A DNA stretch of 64,000 nt from Rhododendron vialii (taxonomy: Eukaryota > Streptophyta > Magnoliopsida > Ericales > Ericaceae): contig NC_080561.1 of assembly GCF_030253575.1 (NCBI RefSeq), positions 709,501 to 773,500 of the forward strand, read 5' to 3'. A program made the translations under genes and the position numbers. Below are positions 60,601 to 64,000 of the stretch, one piece after another (positions within the stretch are counted from its first letter, which is position 1; each line of letters begins with the position of its first letter). The notes under the pieces are model-generated. The model was not told the origin of the DNA, did not search any database, and saw only the letters and a list, made by a program, of their open reading frames with translations.

Positions 60601-61301
60601 ATGGATTTCGTTTTTCTTTCTTTCTTCCCTTTTCTTTCGACAAAAGTGATGTATTGCTCTTACAACAAACTTGTTGTGCCATTGCAATTCAGATAGTTAT
60701 TGTTTACAGAATACGTGTCACTCCAACCAACACTTCACCTATCAATTATTTTCTCATGGTAACCGATAGACTATTGCTAGGTAGCCTTTCTGATATGTTG
60801 TCTCTACGTGCAATTGGCCAAGGAGGAGTATTACTTTGAAATGACAGAAGCTTGAAATGGAAATATCTGTATATTGTTAGATGCACTCGTGCAAGGGAAA
60901 TTAAATTATCTTCTCTCAGTCTCAGTCGTGCATACAATTTTGTTTAACAAGTAATGTACCCTTTTTTGTGCAGTGGAGCACCCTGTTTTAACTTCTCATG
61001 GATGTGCTGTTTTGGGTGCATCCCTCATCTTGAAATGCCAAGCTGCTGCTGCAATTGCAGCTTACGGAACTGTCATCCATGCACTCATTGTTCAATGCCA
61101 AAATGTCGGTGTTGCTCCTGGCCTCGCTCGCGATGCTTTGACAAGATCTCGTGCTGCAGCAGTAAGTGTTGCACTCCCCGGTGTCTTTCGTGCCCAGATT
61201 GCTATTGTAGATGTAGTTGCTCTTGTCCTAAATGCCCAAAGCTAAACCTTTGTTGCTGTTGTACAAAAAGCTGTTGCTACCTCCCCTGTCTATGTTGCTA
61301 G
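57686..61301 (+). CDS. GG3: Type-C heterotrimeric G-protein gamma subunit (AGG3/GS3-like)
   Basis: Five exons, all GT-AG: 57686-57823, 59993-60045, 60222-60266, 60348-60392 and 60974-61301, giving 202 aa. Exon 1 encodes RPKSPPEYPDLYGKRRELA followed by KVQMLEREI, the coiled-coil start of the GGL domain. Exons 2-4 give ELKFVESLPPASRCCKE, VADFAVTNPDPFIPT and SRKIRRSCRFWKWLC, which is where Gbeta binds. Exon 5 encodes ~109 residues with about 37 cysteines (CCC, CxC and CxxC runs), the hallmark of type-C gammas, ending CLCC-stop. These proteins pair with AGB1-type Gbeta at the plasma membrane and control organ and seed size (AGG3 in Arabidopsis, GS3 and DEP1 in rice). Length is slightly shorter than AGG3 (251 aa) and GS3 (232 aa); tail length varies strongly in the family. 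The first intron is 2.2 kb. Intact. Confidence 0.94.
58313..58376. repeat. Perfect 18-bp inverted repeat in intron 1 of the G-gamma gene
   Basis: attgtttcgaccaggggc (58313-58330) and its exact complement (58359-58376) surround a 28-base loop. Could be a tiny foldback element or fold in the pre-mRNA. Confidence 0.65.
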
Positions 61302-61492
61302 GATTTAATGAAATAGTCCAATGGTATCTTTCTTCCTATTCAAGGTACCATTCTATTTGTTATGAAATTGCTGGTGTGTGGTCCTTATGTTGCATCATTG
61401 AACCAAGCCAATACTACAGAATTGACCGTTGCATGTTTTTCAAAACAATTATCTGTTGTCATCTTGAGATGGAATCGATAATGAATACAAGG

Positions 61493-61682
61493 AGATTGAC
61501 TTCTACACTCCCCATTTCTGCACCTACACTTCTTTTTTTGTCCTTATTCATGTGAATTTACCTTTTTACCCTTTCATAAGTTCACTTTTTTACACATTAA
61601 GGGGCAATAGAGTAAATTCACATCAAATAAAGACAAAAAAAGGAGTGTGTGTGGTAAAAAGGGGAGTGTAGAAGTCAATTTC
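61493..61682. mobile_element. Foldback MITE, ~190 bp
   Basis: attgacttctacactcccc at the left and ggggagtgtagaagtcaat at the right are exact complements; tcttttttt/aaaaaaagga and gtgaattta/taaattcac also pair inside. No coding capacity. Confidence 0.75.
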
Positions 61683-61865
61683 CATAAAGAATTTAGACAG
61701 GTAAATAAATCTCATTGGCTGACCATAAGACCACAATTTTGGAACATTGACTCATATGTGGGATAAATCGACTCTTTTAAATTGACGTTAAGCAAATTAC
61801 AACTCAGGAAATACCCAAGAATTTGGACAACCTAAGCTTTCACAGTCCGAAAATTTTCAGAATCA

Positions 61866-61965
61866 GCAGTAGCTGATCTTGTTTATCCAGTTCGGTGCTC
61901 CCCAGACACAATTGTTTTGGATGAATTTGGTCGTGGAACTGCAATTCTGGTTCATACAATATAAA
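61866..61965 (+). other. Short coding-like relic, unidentified
   Basis: The plus frame reads SAVADLVYPVRCSPDTIVL and then DEFGRGTAILVHTI before a stop. DEFGRGT recalls the Walker B region of MutS-type ATPases (DExGRGT), but the sequence around it does not fit well. No splice-supported neighbours. Weak. Confidence 0.2.
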
Positions 61966-62417
61966 AGATATAAGGTAAAGGATATCCTCTTCTTTTGTTC
62001 ATCTTGTTAGAATGTAAAGATGATTGAAGCAAGCAAATATTTTTCATCCTCGGCAGTTGGGATCAAAACAAAACAAAGCAATAAGAAGTGGAAGCATTTA
62101 ATCCCCAAGAAAGCAATAGGAAATCAGGCACATTATTTGTCTTTCCTGCCGAAAACCACATTCGATTTCCATTGCAAAAACACAAACTGCAAAGTTATCC
62201 AACATGATGTGCCTAATTCTAATACATTAGGTATTGCTTGGCACACCGAATTTGGATTTCAGGAGGAACTTCTTTCTCTCCCTTTCTGTTTTCATCTCTA
62301 ACTCTTCAGAGCTATTTTCAGCTTGTATTTGCTACATTGGCACTAGAGAAAAACTACACAAACCAATCAAACAAGACCCAAAATTCTTTCAGTCTCACAA
62401 AGCATAATTTCTCAATC

Positions 62418-63079
62418 TCAAAGCTGTGTCCAAGCATAAGCTATTGGGCTCCTCACTTGGTTTTCAGAGTTGCTCCACACCAGTGAACCAAATGAATTAG
62501 GATCTGGTACTGCACCCTTCTTAGACACGAAAGTAACTGTATACCGCAGCTTGTCTCCTACATTCTTGAAAACAAGTCTAGACGGCTTCACGGTCACAGA
62601 AACTGACGGTGGCCCATCGACCGCCACATCATATATAGATCCTGCAGTTCCCACATTTGTCAACTCTCTAGTGTATCGCACAACTCTTTTTTTGCCAAAC
62701 AAGACTGAGAATGATGGGTAGTTGAGTTGGCCAGGGTCCGCGAATTTCTTCACACACGTGATATTTGGGTGCTTGACAATGGTTTGTACATGCTCAACGG
62801 TGTAGTCCAAGGAGCATAAGAAGGCTATATATTCATCAGTTGAGATATCATAAACAAGGCCCGGAGAAAGTGCCTTGTGCGGGTCGACATGGCCAGACCC
62901 ATGGGCATATGGGGTGGAGAAGGCGCCCTCTGCAGCATCACGCAGCGGGGATTTTGTGTTGTCGCGAACATAGGCAGTTGTCATGAGTGCCGATTTGATT
63001 GCGCTCGGGCTCCAGTCTGGATGTGCTGCTTTGAGCAATGCTGCTAGTCCACTTATGTGCGGGCATGACATGGATGTAC
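62418..63079 (-). CDS. Subtilisin-like protease, SBT1.8-like, last exon (5' part beyond the window)
   Basis: The minus-strand exon encodes ~220 residues, starting with the split Gly of [19 protein letters not shown] (63079 downward; acceptor atag just upstream). The catalytic Ser is in GTSMSCPH. Then [31 protein letters not shown] and [19 protein letters not shown] follow, then the fibronectin-III-like domain ([43 protein letters not shown]), ending [16 protein letters not shown] before TQL-stop. Subtilases of group SBT1 are secreted pre-proenzymes of the cell wall. The pattern fits SBT1.8/ARA12-like proteins closely. The Asp, His and oxyanion Asn parts must lie beyond 64,000 across an intron of more than 920 bp, which would be unusual because many SBT1 genes lack introns. 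This exon looks intact. Confidence 0.88.
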
Positions 63080-64000
63080 CTATAACATTTAATTGCCAAA
63101 GAAAATCAAAATTGGGACACGCAAATTAACTACATAGGCTAAAGCAGGTTATCCAACAACAACAAAAAAAAGAAGAGTGAAGAAAATAAACGCAAGTAGT
63201 GAGCCTCTGTGAAATAGGTATTTGCCTCATGGGGCATAGGTGTTTGTTGGAGTAGAGATTAGGTTCAAGCCCTCATAGTGAGTTTTTCTGCCAAGCCCAC
63301 ATTGACTTTCTGGGACAAACTTCTAGCAATACTGGTTCCACAAGTATGGGAGTGCAGAAGAGAAGGCAATTATCCATCACAGACAAAGGATCAACTTGTG
63401 TCACTTTCACTAACTAGTTTCTGTTAAAAAGTCATTATTCACTTCTCTAAAAATCATATTACTTGAACATTTTTGAGACCCTTATGGGTGGTGGGTCATG
63501 CCCACTGGAAGGGGCATAATCCCAACATGTGAGTGTTTTGATCAACTACATATGGTCCAAGGCTAAAAGGGTATTGTAGGACCACAGCCCACAGCATGCT
63601 CTAAAGGCCTCATTTTTTGGCAGCCAAACATATACTGACTAGTGACTTGTCCATTATCTCCAGCCTAATTATGATGCATTGTGATGGCAAACCACTAGGG
63701 TAGGTAGCCCCACCAGCTCTATGTATGCTTCAATTCCCTGAAGTCAGGGTAAGAGTTTGTGAATTCAAACATATATTAATAATCAAAACAAATTTTCAAG
63801 AGAACTTTTCAAAATGTTGTTTTCTATAACAAAACTCTCTAGGAAAAAATAACAGCTAACCTTTCGAAGTAAAACATTGACCAGCATCTAATTTGTGACT
63901 GAGTTAGATATTTGATCATTTTCGCCGTTGAAAAAAAAGAAAGATAATTGAACATTTTTTGACTAAAAGTTAGTAGAGAAAAGCTAAGAATCAACTCGCT
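63080..64000 (-). other. Probable intron of the subtilase gene, with a SINE-like segment
   Basis: No further subtilase exon is recognisable to the right edge. 63195-63300 (gtgagcctctgtgaaatagg ... ggttcaagccctcata) has A-box- and B-box-like motifs and may be a tRNA-derived SINE. Confidence 0.4.

Larger units (their letters stand above)
61302..62417. other. Spacer between the G-gamma and subtilase genes (convergent)
   Basis: Holds the 3' UTR of the G-gamma gene, a foldback MITE (61493-61682), and a short coding-like relic (about 61866-61965). No complete gene. Confidence 0.4.

Noticed and set aside
61866-61965. MutS-like ATPase fragment
   Set aside because: Only DEFGRGT matches; flanking residues do not fit any MSH protein, so no MutS call was made.

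Overview
This window is nuclear DNA from a flowering plant, most likely a eudicot. The evidence is GT-AG introns, plant-specific families (a type-C heterotrimeric G-protein gamma subunit, a LURP-one-related protein, a COPT copper transporter, a CCX exchanger, an SBT1 subtilase, an NPF transporter relic), AT-rich spacers and a dense load of MITEs plus a Sirevirus-type Ty1/copia element. I cannot place it to genus from sequence alone.

Layout. 1-10,600 holds two copies of a degenerate ~5.6 kb tandem unit. Each carries exons of a caffeoylshikimate-esterase/monoacylglycerol-lipase-like gene in permuted order, and the C-terminal part of an NPF (NRT1/PTR) transporter. 10,600-17,000 is gene-poor, with MITEs, a 20-bp tandem repeat and a ~0.5 kb inverted repeat whose left arm encodes a possible small secreted peptide. 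17,093-22,518 is an ABCA-type ABC transporter pseudogene. Its 3' half is present again as an inverted copy, giving a palindrome with ~1.7 kb arms and a ~0.1 kb loop. 24,133-24,735 is an intact nicotinamidase gene. 25,500-29,500 is repeat-rich. 30,129-32,099 is an intact intronless CCX3/4-like cation/calcium exchanger. 35,263-35,727 is an intact COPT5-like copper transporter. 36,835-38,282 (minus) is a three-exon LURP-one-related gene. 41,214-50,260 is a young ~9 kb Sirevirus with equal-length 1,108-bp LTRs and a TSD, carrying a solo LTR of another family. 50,700-57,000 is MITE-rich spacer. 57,686-61,301 is a complete five-exon AGG3/GS3-like G-gamma gene. 62,418-63,079 (minus) is the last exon of an SBT1.8-like subtilase that runs off the right edge.

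The intact genes (nicotinamidase, CCX, COPT5, LOR, G-gamma, subtilase) have unrelated jobs and do not form a pathway; this is an ordinary plant gene island broken up by repeats. The most unusual structures are the permuted esterase exon array, the ABCA palindrome (a natural hairpin-RNA candidate), the peptide-bearing inverted repeat, and MITEs whose empty sites are preserved in the same window. I did not find a clearly new biological system.
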